Numbered from the stretch's first letter, positions 1 to 11,350 are shown. The stretch: 64,000 nt of DNA from Oscillospiraceae bacterium (GCA_019417045.1 DXWE01000001.1:1-64000), one strand, 5' to 3'. Translations and numbers: made by a program. The notes: generated by a model from the letters alone, not told the origin.

Positions 1-34
1 CCGTCATCCCCCTTGAATTGACCTCCTGCCATCC

Positions 35-71
35 AAAAAAAGCCGCCCGGGTAGTCCCCGGACGGCTTTTT
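35..71 (-). terminator. Rho-independent terminator of the broken dockerin gene
   Basis: Read on the minus strand, a GC-rich stem (GCCGTCCGGG pairing with CCCGGGCGGC, one G-T wobble) is flanked by an A run and a run of seven T. It lies just past the TGA stop at 82-84, so it ends the transcript of the disrupted dockerin gene. Confidence 0.8.
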
Positions 72-81
72 AACATACCCA

Positions 82-2636
82 TCAGGACAGGCTGACCGTC
101 ATCTGCAGAATCGCGCGGGCATCGCTGCTGTTGATCTGGCCGTTTCCGTCCACATCCGCGTAGGTCTTCTGCTCCTCCGTCAGCTCCACCAGCTCCACCG
201 TGTTCTGGAGCACCATACGGGCGTCGCTGCTGTTAATGAGCTGGTCGCCGTTCACGTCGCCCGGCTGCCGTTCGCCGGTGCCGTTCGCCACCTGGATCCG
301 ATAGGTGCCGTCCGCACCCGCCAAAGTGTTGAAAGAGCCCTCGGCAATCGCGGTCTCCCAGTCCACATCCTCCCAGGCGCCGCTTGCGGACATATACAGC
401 TTATAATCCGTAAACTCCGCCTTGGTGACCCCTCTGACCGTGAGGGAATAGGTCAGCGCGTTGACCTTTTCCAGCTGGTAGGCACCCCAGTCGGCGTCCG
501 CCTGCTGCTGGAAATTGGCGCTGATCCACAGGGTGGAATTGCCGATCGCCTGCGACAGGTTGACCGTGATCGTCATCGCAAAGGTATTCTCCGGATCGAT
601 CAGCGGGTTGGCAACCGTCACCGAATAGGTGGATGCAGCGCCGTTCGTGGTATCGAACGAGCTCTCCAGCCACTTGTTGTTCCAGTCGATCCCGGAATCC
701 TCTTCCGTCTCCGACACGACGATCGAATACTTCAGAGCGGCCGTCTTGACAGCGGCCGGCACCGTCACCTTGTACGTGGTGGCGCTCTCCGCAGTCAGCC
801 GATACGAGGTCCAGTTGCTGCCGGCGCCCGAGAAGTCGCCGTTGATCCACAGCGAATAGCCCACCGGCAGCGCGTTCGCCAGGTTGACGGTGAGTTCCAT
901 GTCAAACAGCAGATTGGGATCCGGCGGGGTGAAAGACGCATTGACCTGATAGGTCCCGGCCGCGCCCGCCGTGGTGTCCATCGTGGACTCGGTCAGCTTG
1001 CGGCTCCAGTCCTGCATCGTATCCGTCGGAGACCAGTACACACCGTACCCCATCGCGGCAGACGCAACCGCATCCTCCACCGTGGCGGTGAAATTCCGGC
1101 CGTCCGTGCTCTGAAGCTGCACAGTCGTCCAGTCCTCGCTCGCACCCACGTTGAAGAAATTCGCATTGACCCACAGGGTGTAACCATCCGGCAGCGCCGC
1201 GGTGTCCAGGCCATCGACCGGCTCGACAAAGTCGGCAAGCTCGTCCATCGCGGTCTTCACCGCAGTCGCCGCCGAGTCGATGTCGTCCTGATCGACCGCA
1301 TCGGACTGCGATACAAACTGGATATTGTCATACGCCGGGCTGCCGCCCTCGTCGATCAGCACTTCCAGCGCCAGCGTCACCGTACCGCCCGCAATGGTAA
1401 TTTCAAACGCGTTCTCTGCCCAGGCTGCATCCTAACCCTGGTTGGCAAAGGCAAATTCCTGTTTTTCACCTTCACAGTCAACAGTCAGCTTCGTGTACTG
1501 TTCGCCTTCCGGGGAAATATTGCCCTTCTTCACCGCGCCGCGTACCCAGCCGGACAGGGTATACGTGCCTGCCGGCACCTCAAAGGTCTGCGAAATGGTG
1601 AACTGCCGATGGTTATTGCCCTCGTCCACTTTCCCCGTATCCAATGCCTTTGTGCCGTCCTGCGGATCACTGTCGATTGTCTTGACGGCCGTGTTGCCGT
1701 TGACATCCGTCGCCGTCCAGCCCTCGAGATCATTCTCAAAAGACCCGTTGGTCACATAGTCTACCGGACCCACGCTGCCGCCGCTTGCCGCCTGCTCGGC
1801 CGCCTTTTCAATCAGCGCCGCCGCGTCCACAGCCTCCTGCAGCTTTGCCCAGCTCTCGGTCGTGTAATCCGTCGCGACCAGCGCCGCCTGCTCCAGGTAC
1901 ACGTTCAGCATGTTCCAGTAGAGCCCCTGCTCGTCCGGCTCGCCCTTGCCCGGCTCGAGAGCCGCGATCGCGTCGACGATCACCTGCGCCGCTTCGTCGA
2001 CATCCGCCTGCTCGATCGGGTCGGCCACTTCCACAGCCTTCATCAGCGCCACATTATCCATGTTGGCTCCCTGGTTCTCGAGATAGATCGTGCAGCTGCC
2101 GCCCGTTACCGTCACGGACAGGCTGACATTCTGGGTGCCGCCGTTCAGGTTCACCATGTCGCTGTCGGCCACCGTCATGCCGCTTACCTGCGCATAGACC
2201 CGACCGCTTCCCCAGTGCATCACCACGGCAGTCAGCCGGTAATTCCCATCTTCCAGGCCGGTGAGCTCCTGTGAAACGAGCTCCTCGCCGCGGAAGCACT
2301 GGCTGCCGTCCACGCCTTCGCCGCCCACAACCGTGGTGCTCCCGCTCTCAATCGTCCAGCCCGTCAGCTGATCAGGAGTCCATGCACCGTCCACTTCAAA
2401 ATCACCGTTCACCACGTAGTTGGGTCCCTCGGTCGAGCCGCCGGATTCCTGCCCGGCGATCGCGATTTTCAGGTCCTTACCGGCCTGCACCGCCGTCTGC
2501 AGCGCTTCCCACGTCTCGGGGGAGTAGTTGGCCTGCGTCAGCCCCTCGGCCTGCGCGATCGCCGCGTCCAGCCCCGACTGGTTCAGCGGATCGGCAGCAC
2601 CGCCGCCAGAAGGACGAACAACATCTTTCTCTTCAT
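82..2636 (-). pseudogene. Disrupted secreted dockerin protein with CBM-like and FIVAR-like modules
   Basis: One gene seems broken twice. (1) At 2636 an ATG opens a signal-peptide-like start (MKRKMLFVLLAAVL) that hits a stop after 17 codons. The long frame that follows is offset by one base and begins without an export signal. (2) The long frame is cut by an in-frame TAG at 1432-1434, and the same frame then continues to 82. The joined product would hold a helical FIVAR-like segment, a CBM4/9-like sandwich, a second helical segment and sandwich, three similar repeats of about 110 residues (each with a T/SLWxNxxF motif, recalling starch-binding folds) and a type I dockerin with two DxNGDxxINSSDAR calcium loops. 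The N-terminus resembles the intact dockerin protein at 55227-56603. The promoter (2750-2778) and terminator (35-71) are intact, so decay looks recent. The real start is uncertain. Confidence 0.75.
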
Positions 2637-2706
2637 CTTTCTGCACATCCTTCTTTTCTCAGAATTGCCCCACTCACATTGCCGGGATCCGCATTTTCTC
2701 TCCTGG

Positions 2707-2729
2707 GAAAAATGCGGCATTTTTCCCTT
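2707..2729 (-). other. Leader hairpin in the 5'UTR of the broken dockerin gene
   Basis: Eleven-base arms (GGGAAAAATGC and GCATTTTTCCC) around a single base lie between the promoter and the start region. The hairpin is AT-rich and could be a leader structure or mRNA stabiliser. No known riboswitch was recognised. Confidence 0.4.
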
Positions 2730-2749
2730 CAATTGGGTGCTACCTTAAA

Positions 2750-2778
2750 TATACAACCAAACTTTGTAAATGTCAATA
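2750..2778 (-). promoter_or_regulatory. Sigma-A promoter of the broken dockerin gene
   Basis: On the minus strand TTGACA (2773-2778), a 17-bp spacer and TATATT (2750-2755). Predicted transcription start is near 2743, giving a leader of about 105 nt before the signal-peptide ATG. Confidence 0.75.
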
Positions 2779-2881
2779 ACAAATATCCTGCATTTTGCCA
2801 ATCTGTGTGCGAAATGACAAATTTTTTGTTTTTACCCCTTCCCGTCTCTTCTCCCTGCAACCGCCGCCCCGTGCGGTGTAC

Positions 2882-2923
2882 AAAAAGGCGCATCAGACAG
2901 CTGCCCGCCGTCTCATGCGCCTT
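2882..2923 (-). terminator. Terminator of the V-type ATPase operon
   Basis: On the minus strand the stem AAGGCGCATGAGAC pairs with GTCTGATGCGCCTT (one mismatch) and is followed by TTTTTG. The left arm contains the TGA stop of the last gene, so the hairpin overlaps the end of the D-subunit gene. Confidence 0.85.
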
Positions 2924-3536
2924 CCTGTTTCCCCTTTTGGGCCTTGATGACCTTCAGCCGCGAGAACTCCTCCCGGTCCTTTTCGTCCAGCGAGTCGGAG
3001 ATGAACTTCACCGACGCGGTCAGCCGCGGGATGATGATGTTCTTGAGCGCGTTGGCCCGCTTTTGCGTTTTACCCACCGCCGTCGCCAGCCGGTACACGC
3101 TGTTCTCCACCTCTGCCAGCTCTGCGGTCAGTGTCTTGACCTCATCAAACTTCACATATGCCTCATCGATCAGCGCACTCGAATCCATATAGCCGTACAC
3201 CGGCGTCACCGGCTGCCTGGCCAGCGACACAATGGGAATCTCCACCCCCATCACGCTGCGGGAGGAGAGGGAGAGGCCCCGCTCCACCGGCACGGCATCC
3301 GCGATACTCTCGCAGATCCCGTGCGCCACATTCGCCTGCTGCAGCGCCCGGTACGCCTCTTCATAGGCGCTGTCGATCTTCGACTGGATGGCGGCCGCGC
3401 GATCGATCAGCGCCATCATCTCCCGGATGATGATGTTCCGCTTCCGGTCGAGCAGGTCGAACCCCGTGAGCGCCAGATCCAGTGATTTCTTGGTGGCAAT
3501 CAGGTTGCCCTTGGTGGGAAATACCTGGTCGGCCAT
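2913..3536 (-). CDS. ntpD: V-type ATP synthase subunit D (central stalk)
   Basis: A 207-residue protein of the usual length for subunit D, the rotor shaft that turns inside the A3B3 head. Long amphipathic helices at both ends flank a short middle section, the expected antiparallel coiled coil. The N-terminal text (VFPTKGNLIATKKSLDLA) matches the conserved V-ATPase D start, in which the xTKxxLxxLKxxLxxA pattern is typical. ATG at 3536 has a G-rich ribosome binding site upstream. It is the last gene of the operon, 63 bp after the B subunit, and its stop lies in the terminator stem. Confidence 0.93.
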   Translation of the reverse strand: MADQVFPTKGNLIATKKSLDLALTGFDLLDRKRNIIIREMMALIDRAAAIQSKIDSAYEEAYRALQQANVAHGICESIADAVPVERGLSLSSRSVMGVEIPIVSLARQPVTPVYGYMDSSALIDEAYVKFDEVKTLTAELAEVENSVYRLATAVGKTQKRANALKNIIIPRLTASVKFISDSLDEKDREEFSRLKVIKAQKGKQEGA

Positions 3537-3599
3537 CGCGCCGCCCCCCTTCTTTCTATATCGATCCTTCTGCCAATACGCCGCTAAGACGCCACGCCG

Positions 3600-5078
3600 T
3601 TACCCTGCGGACGTCGTCCCGGCGGCGGGCGCGTCGGCGTCTGCTTTGGCATCCGGCCTCGCGGCGGGATCCGCCGCCCCCTCCTGCTCAAATACGGCCT
3701 GTTCGGGATGATAGAACTTGTCGAGCAGCTCCTCGTCCACCCGGTCCAGCTCCTCCCGCGGCAGGGTGGAGAGCAGCTTCCAGCCGAGGTCCAGTGTCTG
3801 GTCGATCGTGCGGTTCTCGTGGTCGCCCTGGTTGAGGAACAGCCGGTCGAACAGCCGTCCGAACGCGAGCAGCTTTTTGTCGTTTGGGGAGAGCTCCTCC
3901 TCCCCGATGACCGAGGCCAGCGACCGCGCCTCCTGCACCTTCGCATAGCTTGCGAACAGCTGGTTGGACACCGCCGCATGATCCGCGCGGGTGAACCCCT
4001 CGCCGATTCCGTCCTTCATCAGGCGGGACAGGGAGGGCAGCACCGACACCGGCGGGTAGACCCCGCTACTGTCGAGTGTGCGGTCAAGCACGATCTGCCC
4101 CTCCGTGATGTACCCGGTCAGGTCGGGCACCGGGTGGGTGATATCGTCGTTGGGCATGGTCAGAATCGGGATCTGCGTCACCGACCCGGTGCTCCCGTGG
4201 ATCATGCCGGCGCGCTCATACAGCGATGCCAGCTCGGAATACAGATACCCCGGGAAACCCTTGCGCCCCGGGATCTCCCCCTTCGAGGAGGAGAACTCCC
4301 GCAACGCCTCGGCGTAGGCGGTCATATCGGTCAGGATCACGAGTATGTGCTTGTTCAGGTCAAACGCCAGATATTCCGCCGCGGTCAGCGCACAACGGGG
4401 GGTGAGGATCCGCTCGACGATCGGGTCGTTCGCCAGATTCAAAAACATGGTCACCCGGCCGAGCACGCCGCTGCTCTCAAACGACCGGCGGAAATAGTCC
4501 GCCACGTCGCTCGTGACCCCCATCGCGGCAAACACGATTGCGAAGTCCCCGTTCCCGTTCTCGTCCGCAATCTTCGCCTGCCGCACGATCTGGGCGGCGA
4601 GCTCGTTGTGGCACATGCCTGACCCGGAGAAAATCGGCAGCTTCTGGCCACGGATCAGGGTCATCATGCAATCGATCGAGGAGATGCCCGTCGCGATATA
4701 GTTGCGGGGATACACCCGGGACACCGGGTTGATCGCAGAGCCGTTGACGTCCCGGCGCAGCAGCGGAAACAGGTCCCCGAGCCCGTCCTTCGGGCGGCCG
4801 GCACCGTCGAAAATCCGGCCGAGCAGCTCGGGGGACAGCGGCATCTCCACCGGGCGTCCCATCAGCCGGGTGCGGGTGTTGGTCAGGGAGATCCCGGTCG
4901 TCCCCTCAAACACCTGTACCACCGCGCGGTCGCCCGAGAGCTCCACGATCCGCCCGCTGCGGCAGGCGCCGCCCTCCAGCCGGATGGTGACCGTCTCCTC
5001 AAACGAGGCGTCCTTCACCCCGTCGATCACGATCAGCGACCCGTTGATCTCCCTGACGCCTTTATAGTCAATCAGCAT
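3600..5078 (-). CDS. ntpB: V-type ATP synthase subunit B
   Basis: Non-catalytic nucleotide-binding subunit of the V1 head, about 492 residues. It opens with the beta-barrel typical of the family ([15 protein letters not shown]), then the RecA-like core with [16 protein letters not shown] in place of a true P-loop, as in other B subunits, and [20 protein letters not shown], the conserved B-family signature. The start at 5078 is chosen by alignment with this N-terminus and an AAAGGA upstream; a GTG at 5114 would add 12 unlikely residues. It follows the A subunit by 32 bp and pairs with it at the catalytic interface. Confidence 0.95.
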   Translation of the reverse strand: MLIDYKGVREINGSLIVIDGVKDASFEETVTIRLEGGACRSGRIVELSGDRAVVQVFEGTTGISLTNTRTRLMGRPVEMPLSPELLGRIFDGAGRPKDGLGDLFPLLRRDVNGSAINPVSRVYPRNYIATGISSIDCMMTLIRGQKLPIFSGSGMCHNELAAQIVRQAKIADENGNGDFAIVFAAMGVTSDVADYFRRSFESSGVLGRVTMFLNLANDPIVERILTPRCALTAAEYLAFDLNKHILVILTDMTAYAEALREFSSSKGEIPGRKGFPGYLYSELASLYERAGMIHGSTGSVTQIPILTMPNDDITHPVPDLTGYITEGQIVLDRTLDSSGVYPPVSVLPSLSRLMKDGIGEGFTRADHAAVSNQLFASYAKVQEARSLASVIGEEELSPNDKKLLAFGRLFDRLFLNQGDHENRTIDQTLDLGWKLLSTLPREELDRVDEELLDKFYHPEQAVFEQEGAADPAARPDAKADADAPAAGTTSAG

Positions 5079-5110
5079 GGCTGTCCCGTCCTTTCCGCCG
5101 CACCTGTCCG

Positions 5111-6862
5111 TCACGCCTTCAGCGCGGCCAGCGTCTCGTCAATTTCCCGCAGATACTCGTCCAGCTTTGACAGCTGGTCGTTCGGCACGTCGTATTTCAT
5201 CCGCACCACCTTATCAAACAGGCCGGTGCCGAGCACCCGGCTGAGCGGCACGCCCACCGTGAGCAGCTCCTGCGCACGGGTGTGCAGCCGCAGGATCACC
5301 TGCATCATCTTCAGCTGCTTGTTCAGCGGCACATACGTGTCGCTCGGATGATAGGCGTTCTGCTGCAAAAACCCGACCCGGATCACCCGGGCGGTCTCGA
5401 TCACGAGCTTCTGATCGTCCGGCAGCACGTCCGCGCCGATCAGCTTGACGATCTCCATCAGCCGGCTCTCATCCTGCAAAATCTGCGCGATCTTCGTGCG
5501 GCAGGGCAGAAAATCCTCCCCCACCTCGCGGGCATACCAGCCGGCCAGATCCCCGATATATTCGCTGTAGCTCTGCGTCCAGTTGATGGCGGGGTAGTGG
5601 CGCGCATACGCCAGCGATTTGTCCAGCGCCCAAAAGCAGCGGGTGAACCGCTTGGTGTTCTGGGTGACCGGCTCCGAAAAGTCGCTGCCCTGGGGGGAGA
5701 CCGCACCGATGATGGTCACGCTGCCCTCCCCTCCGGAGAGCGCCTGTACCCGGCCCGCGCGCTCGTAGAACTGGGACAGGCGGGAGGGCAGATAGGCCGG
5801 GAAGCCCTCTTCGGCGGGCATCTCCTCCAGACGCCCGGAGATCTCCCGCAGCGCCTCGGCCCACCGGGAGGTGGAATCCGCCATGATCGCAACGTGGTAG
5901 CCCATGTCGCGGTAGTATTCCGCGAGAGTAATACCGGTGTAGATCGACGCCTCGCGCGCCGCCACCGGCATATTGGAGGTATTCGCGATCAGCACCGTCC
6001 GGTCGGTCATCGGGCGGCCGGATTTCGGGTCGATCAGGCTGCCGAACTCCTCGAGCACCTGGCTCATCTCATTGCCGCGCTCGCCACAGCCGACATACAC
6101 GATGATATCCGCATCGCACCATTTGGCAAGCTGGTGCTGGGTCATGGTCTTGCCGGTGCCGAATCCGCCCGGCACCGCGGCCGTGCCGCCCTTCGCCACC
6201 GGGAACAGCGTGTCGATCACCCGCTGGCCGGTGATGAGCGGCGTATCGGCGTACAGCCGTTTGCCCACCGGGCGGGGGATGCGGATCGGCCACTGCTGGC
6301 AGAGGGTGAGCGGGTGCTCTTTCCCCTGCCCGTCGGTGACGACCGCCACCGTGTCGCGCACCCGGTATTTCCCGTCGGGCAGCACCCGGGTGACCGTACC
6401 CGAGAGGGAGGGCGGCACCAGGCATTTATGCGTGATGATCGCGGTCTCCGGACAGGTGGCGTACACCTCGCCACCACATACCCGGTCGCCCGCTTTCACG
6501 GTCAGGGTCACGTCCCACTCCCGCTCCTCGTCGAGCGCGGACACGGCGATCCCCCGGCTGATAAAATCGCCCGACCGCTGTGCAATCGCCTTGAGCGGCC
6601 GCTCAATCCCGTCAAAAATGTTGTCGAGGATCCCGGGGCCGAGCGTCGCGCACAACGGGCCGCCGGTCGTCTCCACCGGCTCGCCGGTTTTCAGCCCCGT
6701 CGTATTTTCGTATACCTGGATGGTGGTGCGCTCATCGTTGATCCCGATGACCTCGCCGACAAGCCTCTCATTGCCGACAAGCACCATCTCCATCATGGAC
6801 AATCCGGTGTCCCCGAGCAGCGTGACCACCGGTCCGTTGATACCATGGATGCGGTTTTGCAT
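5111..6862 (-). CDS. ntpA: V-type ATP synthase catalytic subunit A
   Basis: Catalytic ATPase subunit of the V1 head, about 583 residues. Visible are the N-terminal barrel, the family-specific non-homologous insert (about residues 110-190), the P-loop GGFGTGKT near residue 230, the GER motif ([13 protein letters not shown]) and the [20 protein letters not shown] stretch shared by A subunits. ATG 6862 is preferred over GTG 6871 because the AGAAAGG ribosome binding site abuts the GTG but is well spaced for the ATG. The TGA stop overlaps a possible upstream GTG of the B gene, in keeping with tight coupling. Confidence 0.96.
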   Translation of the reverse strand: MQNRIHGINGPVVTLLGDTGLSMMEMVLVGNERLVGEVIGINDERTTIQVYENTTGLKTGEPVETTGGPLCATLGPGILDNIFDGIERPLKAIAQRSGDFISRGIAVSALDEEREWDVTLTVKAGDRVCGGEVYATCPETAIITHKCLVPPSLSGTVTRVLPDGKYRVRDTVAVVTDGQGKEHPLTLCQQWPIRIPRPVGKRLYADTPLITGQRVIDTLFPVAKGGTAAVPGGFGTGKTMTQHQLAKWCDADIIVYVGCGERGNEMSQVLEEFGSLIDPKSGRPMTDRTVLIANTSNMPVAAREASIYTGITLAEYYRDMGYHVAIMADSTSRWAEALREISGRLEEMPAEEGFPAYLPSRLSQFYERAGRVQALSGGEGSVTIIGAVSPQGSDFSEPVTQNTKRFTRCFWALDKSLAYARHYPAINWTQSYSEYIGDLAGWYAREVGEDFLPCRTKIAQILQDESRLMEIVKLIGADVLPDDQKLVIETARVIRVGFLQQNAYHPSDTYVPLNKQLKMMQVILRLHTRAQELLTVGVPLSRVLGTGLFDKVVRMKYDVPNDQLSKLDEYLREIDETLAALKA

Positions 6863-6880
6863 GCGGTTCACACCTTTCTG

Positions 6881-7474
6881 TCAGGAGAGTACCAGCCCGG
6901 AATTTTCGACAAACCACGCGTGCTGGCTGTTCAGTTTCTCGTCGAGCGTGTCGTCCGCGACAAGGCCCCGCTGCTCATTCTCCCCACGGATCCCGCCGAG
7001 CGTGATGGCGGCGTCCGTCTCAAACCGGGACTGTGGGCAGCGCTCCCGCAGAGCGGGCAGCAGCGGCTCGTCCTGCGGACGCAGGAAAAAGACCGACCCG
7101 TCTGCCGGCAGCACGGTAAGCAGTTCGTCCAGCGCACGGTTCAGATATGCCGGATAGTCGTCGCTCTGCGCGAAGGCGAGCAGTTTTTCCCGGGCGGCTG
7201 CGAACACCTCGGACAGTATCTCCTGCCGGCGGGTGAGCAGCTCCGCTTTCGCCTTCACATACCGGCCGGACATCTCCCGGCTGAGCTCGTCGCGCAGCTC
7301 CGCCCGCTCTTTTCGTACAAGCCCGTACGCCTCGCGCAGCACCTCCTGCTCCACCGTGTGCAGCCGCTGCGACTTGAACGCCTCCACCTCGCGATGGATC
7401 TGCTCCCGCTGCTCCTGCGCGTGGCGGTCGATCGCCTGCAGAAACGTCCGGATCTTCTCTTCGCTGTTCGCCAT
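6881..7474 (-). CDS. ntpE: V-type ATP synthase subunit E (peripheral stalk)
   Basis: 197 residues. A long charged helix occupies the first 110 residues, as in stator subunits, followed by a small alpha/beta domain. It would pair with the G/H-type helix encoded at 11427-11735 to form the peripheral stalk linking V1 to subunit I. ATG at 7474 has only a weak GAG-rich ribosome binding site. It sits between F and A, the common order in Firmicute operons. Sequence conservation is low in this family, so the call rests on length, helix pattern and position. Confidence 0.82.
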   Translation of the reverse strand: MANSEEKIRTFLQAIDRHAQEQREQIHREVEAFKSQRLHTVEQEVLREAYGLVRKERAELRDELSREMSGRYVKAKAELLTRRQEILSEVFAAAREKLLAFAQSDDYPAYLNRALDELLTVLPADGSVFFLRPQDEPLLPALRERCPQSRFETDAAITLGGIRGENEQRGLVADDTLDEKLNSQHAWFVENSGLVLS

Positions 7475-7526
7475 TGTGTCTCACGCTCTTTCCACGCCCG
7501 CAGCGCCGACCGGCGCAGCGGGATAC

Positions 7527-7835
7527 TCAAATCTTGATGCCGATGGCCTCCCGCACATACCGCGTGATCGAGTCCTTGGCCCGGCCGTTGCCATGCCGGT
7601 CGGGAATCTCCACGATGAGCGGCCGCGATCGGTTGAGCTTCAGATCGTCCACCAGGTCGCGGCACAGCGCGACGAGGTGCTCGGTGATGAGGATCACCGC
7701 GATATCGTCCTGTTCCATCGCCTCGGTCAGGGCGCGCACCGTCTCCTCTTTTTCATGGACGACCACACCCTCGATCCCGGCCAGGCGCATCCCCACCCGG
7801 GTGTCGTTGTTGTCACTGATGAGATAAAACCGCAC
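7527..7835 (-). CDS. ntpF: V-type ATP synthase subunit F
   Basis: 102 residues with the Rossmann-like beta/alpha pattern of subunit F: MRFYLISDNNDTRVGMRLAG at the start and an IAVILITEHLV strand in the middle. F binds the D subunit in the rotor. Start is GTG at 7835, with a GGGGGGCGG ribosome binding site upstream. It lies 30 bp downstream of the membrane-ring subunit K and 52 bp upstream of E. Confidence 0.9.
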   Translation of the reverse strand: MRFYLISDNNDTRVGMRLAGIEGVVVHEKEETVRALTEAMEQDDIAVILITEHLVALCRDLVDDLKLNRSRPLIVEIPDRHGNGRAKDSITRYVREAIGIKI

Positions 7836-7865
7836 GGGAATCCGCCCCCCTTCGGGAATTTTCCT

Positions 7866-8342
<477 letters not shown>

Positions 8343-8354
8343 TTAAGATTCGGT

Positions 8355-10295
8355 TTATTTCCTCTCCGCCGTCAGCGAGAGCGGCGAGAATTCCCATCCG
8401 TCCCCCTGATAATAGCGGCTGAACATCTCATAAAACTCGAGACGCATGACCTGGATCGCCACGAGCAGCGCCTCCATCACCATGACCAGCGCGTTGCCGA
8501 CCACCACCGCGACCGTGTAGCCAAACGGGCCGAACAGGTCGCCGATTGCGAACACCGCCATCATCATGCCGGCGTGTACCAGCACGAAAGCGGCCACCCG
8601 CAGAAAGGACATGGTGTTGGACAGGTACGAAAGCATGGTCTCAAACATCTCAAAGATGTTTTGGACAATGTATTCGCCCCACTTCTCCGGCTTCCAGTCC
8701 GGATCGTGGGCGACGAGCTTGCCGAGCGGCTCACGGAAGAACATGAGCAGCAGCGGCAGCACGATCAGCGGGAGTACATACCACACGGTGAGCAGGTGCC
8801 ACCCGAGCAGCATCTGCCCGGCGAGCCCCGCAATCAGCGCAGCATAGAACACCAGTCCGCACACCCCGCTCGGGCCAAAGAGCGCCCCCTCAAAATCCCG
8901 GCGCCGCAGCCCCGAGTAGATGTTGAGTACCATGGACAGCAGGATCAGCACCAGCCCGACGACGATAGAGGCGGCGATGATGAGCACGGTGGTGTCCGGC
9001 TGCAACACCTCGATGGGCTTTTCCTCCCACCCGAACAGCGCCTTGTACACCGGGTCAAGCACATGTTCAAACCCGAATACCGATCCGAACACCAGCCCGA
9101 AAACGGCGGAAGAGATCCCGCACGGGACAAGGATCCGGCCGATCGCCATCTTTTTCAGCTTCCACATCAGCCAGCCGATCAGCGCGACCAGCAGTCCCTG
9201 TCCGACATCTCCGAACATCACGCCGAACAGCAGCGTATAGGTGACGGCGACAAACGCGGTCGGGTCGATCTCGCCATACCGCGGCACGCCGTACATGTCC
9301 ACGAAGAACTCAAACGGCCGGAACAGCTTCCCGTTTTTCAGCTTGACCGGCGGCGTGTGGCGGACATCCTTCCCCGGCCTCTCGAAGGAGTGCTCCACCT
9401 CCCCGACCGCGTCCAGCCGCTTTTCAAAATTTTTCTGCTCCTCGGCGGGGATCCAGCCCGCGAGGATGAATTTGTCGTTATACTGTGCCGCAAATTTCCG
9501 CACCCCGAACCGGAAATCCAGCTCTTTGAGCTGGCTGTATACATCCTGGAGCCTTGCCCCCTCCGTCTCCCGGAAACGGGCCATCTCGTCGGCACAGTCC
9601 GCCTGCGCGCGCTGCGCCTCCTCGATCTCGCTTTGCAGGTGGGCGAGGATCTCCTCCGGCGTGCCGTGCTCGGCGGGCACCCGCATACGCTCAAAATAGA
9701 GGCCCGCAAATATCCGGTCCACCTCCGGTGCCACTTCCAGCGGCGCAAAATACACGCCCCAGTAATAGTGGTTGTCGGACGCGCCGGGGAAAAAGAGCAC
9801 ATACGGGTTGTCGTCGTACAGCTCCAATCGATCAAAGCTCTCCTTCGGCAGCCGGCCGAACCGCACCTTGATCGTCTCGCAGTCGAGAATATCCTGCATA
9901 TCCACATCCAGACCCCGGAAATGCTCGAACTGTTCGGCCTCTTTACGCAGCATATCCAGCCGGGAGGAGATCTCGAGAGCTCTCTGTGAGAGCGTGTCCG
10001 AACGCCCCGCTGCCAACCGCACGTATTCCTCCAGCTCCTCGCGGCGCTCAAACCGCGCGGGCTTTTGATAGACCGCCTTGCCGTGTACCCGGCTGATCGC
10101 GGTTTCGAGCGTGTTGAGCGTGGCGGTATAGGGGTTGTGTCCCCGCACCGCCGTCAAATCCCCGGCATTATCCGAGAAGAAGGACAGCGCGTCGTTCGGC
10201 TGGAACTGCCCGCTGTCACAACAGACCGAAATCACGTCGTCCAGCCGGTTCATCTGCCCGGTTATGCTGAGCAGCAGCATTTTGGTAACCGCCAA
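8355..10295 (-). CDS. ntpI: V-type ATP synthase subunit I (membrane stator)
   Basis: 646 residues. The N-terminal half is soluble and coiled-coil rich (about 1-330). The C-terminal half holds seven to eight transmembrane helices beginning near TAFVAVTYTLLFGVMFGDVG, a conserved subunit I/a signature, and ends with LRVAAFVLVHAGMM and VMEALLVAIQVMRLEFYEMF, where the arginine and glutamate close to the ring are kept. It forms the ion half-channels facing the K ring. The start is TTG at 10295, two bases after the C-subunit TGA; the ATG six codons later is an alternative. Confidence 0.95.
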   Translation of the reverse strand: MAVTKMLLLSITGQMNRLDDVISVCCDSGQFQPNDALSFFSDNAGDLTAVRGHNPYTATLNTLETAISRVHGKAVYQKPARFERREELEEYVRLAAGRSDTLSQRALEISSRLDMLRKEAEQFEHFRGLDVDMQDILDCETIKVRFGRLPKESFDRLELYDDNPYVLFFPGASDNHYYWGVYFAPLEVAPEVDRIFAGLYFERMRVPAEHGTPEEILAHLQSEIEEAQRAQADCADEMARFRETEGARLQDVYSQLKELDFRFGVRKFAAQYNDKFILAGWIPAEEQKNFEKRLDAVGEVEHSFERPGKDVRHTPPVKLKNGKLFRPFEFFVDMYGVPRYGEIDPTAFVAVTYTLLFGVMFGDVGQGLLVALIGWLMWKLKKMAIGRILVPCGISSAVFGLVFGSVFGFEHVLDPVYKALFGWEEKPIEVLQPDTTVLIIAASIVVGLVLILLSMVLNIYSGLRRRDFEGALFGPSGVCGLVFYAALIAGLAGQMLLGWHLLTVWYVLPLIVLPLLLMFFREPLGKLVAHDPDWKPEKWGEYIVQNIFEMFETMLSYLSNTMSFLRVAAFVLVHAGMMMAVFAIGDLFGPFGYTVAVVVGNALVMVMEALLVAIQVMRLEFYEMFSRYYQGDGWEFSPLSLTAERK

Positions 10296-10297
10296 TT

Positions 10298-11350
10298 TCA
10301 GTCTCCTCCTTTCTGATGGGTGAGCACCAGCATCGGCCGGATCTGTTCCGGCGGCAGGCCGTACCGGATCCCCTCGATGATGTTGGTGATATCGTCCAGC
10401 TCCGCCTGGGTGAGCACCAGGAAGGAGATGAGCACGACCATGGGATAGCTTGAAAAGTGGATATAGTGGCGGGCGCTGAAATACGGCACCCGCAGATACA
10501 GATCATAGGTGAACGGATACTGCTCCTCCGGGAGCGTCCGCCCCATCGGCGTGTACCGGAACAGCCGCATGACCTCCTCCGGCGTGTCGGCCTCCACCAT
10601 CTTCTCCAGCATCTTCCCGGAGATGCCCCCGACCGTCGGCAGCAGCTCCCGCCGGATGGTGTCCGGGTCCGCCCCGAAGAACTGCTTGAGCCGCAGGATC
10701 CGCGTCACATTTTGGGAGTCGATCTGCGCGCCGCACAGCTCCCGCAGCTGCCGCCGCAGCTCGCCGCGCGTGCCCTCGATGATCCCGAGCAGCGTGCGGG
10801 TCAGCCGGCGATAGAGCGCGTTTTCGATCCGGGTGAGCGGCAGCACCCCGTTCTCCGGGGGCCTGGCCTCCAGGATCCGGCGGTAGGGCAGCCCGGTGAG
10901 CTCCTGTAACAGCTGATCGTAGGTCCGGCACTGACTCAGCCGCTTCAGATCCAGCCGGGATTTCCCGGAGTCCGACAGCGGCGAGCGGAGCAGAAACTCC
11001 TCCGCATGCCCCGCGCTGAACAGCCGCAAAAACCGCATGAGCTGTTCGGTCTCCTCCTGTTCGGTCAGATACGTGGTGATCGGCAGCCCGATGGTCTTGT
11101 CATAGCGGTTGAGCGCCGCATAATCGCGATTGCGCTTTTGCCGGAGCAGAAACTCCAGGTATCCGCGGTGGATCGTCGCTTCGTTGACATCGCTGAGCGC
11201 CGCAGCATAGCAGGTACGCGTCTTGAGATAGGCCGCCACCTCGCCGACGCTGTGGCACAGCAGCAGCTCTTCATAGTTCTTCTCCTTCAGACACTGCCCG
11301 TACATGGTGCGGGCCTTGGCCGATATGACATTGCCGGAATAGGAGAACAT
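10298..11350 (-). CDS. ntpC: V-type ATP synthase subunit C (d-type ring adaptor)
   Basis: About 350 residues. Largely helical protein in three repeats, matching the vATP-synt_AC39 family that couples the D/F shaft to the membrane ring. The N-terminal FSYSGNVISAKARTMYG fits the conserved NARVRA-type opening of the family. The chosen ATG (11350) lies 12 nt after GAGAGG; an ATG at 11362 is too close to that site. The upstream open frame to 11482 has no family similarity and was left out. Its stop is 2 bp from the subunit I start. Confidence 0.88.
   Translation of the reverse strand: MFSYSGNVISAKARTMYGQCLKEKNYEELLLCHSVGEVAAYLKTRTCYAAALSDVNEATIHRGYLEFLLRQKRNRDYAALNRYDKTIGLPITTYLTEQEETEQLMRFLRLFSAGHAEEFLLRSPLSDSGKSRLDLKRLSQCRTYDQLLQELTGLPYRRILEARPPENGVLPLTRIENALYRRLTRTLLGIIEGTRGELRRQLRELCGAQIDSQNVTRILRLKQFFGADPDTIRRELLPTVGGISGKMLEKMVEADTPEEVMRLFRYTPMGRTLPEEQYPFTYDLYLRVPYFSARHYIHFSSYPMVVLISFLVLTQAELDDITNIIEGIRYGLPPEQIRPMLVLTHQKGGD

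Noticed and set aside
2271..3485. Long plus-strand open frame across the dockerin gene start and the ntpD gene
   Set aside because: Arg/Pro/Ser-rich composition and position opposite real genes mark it as an antisense shadow.
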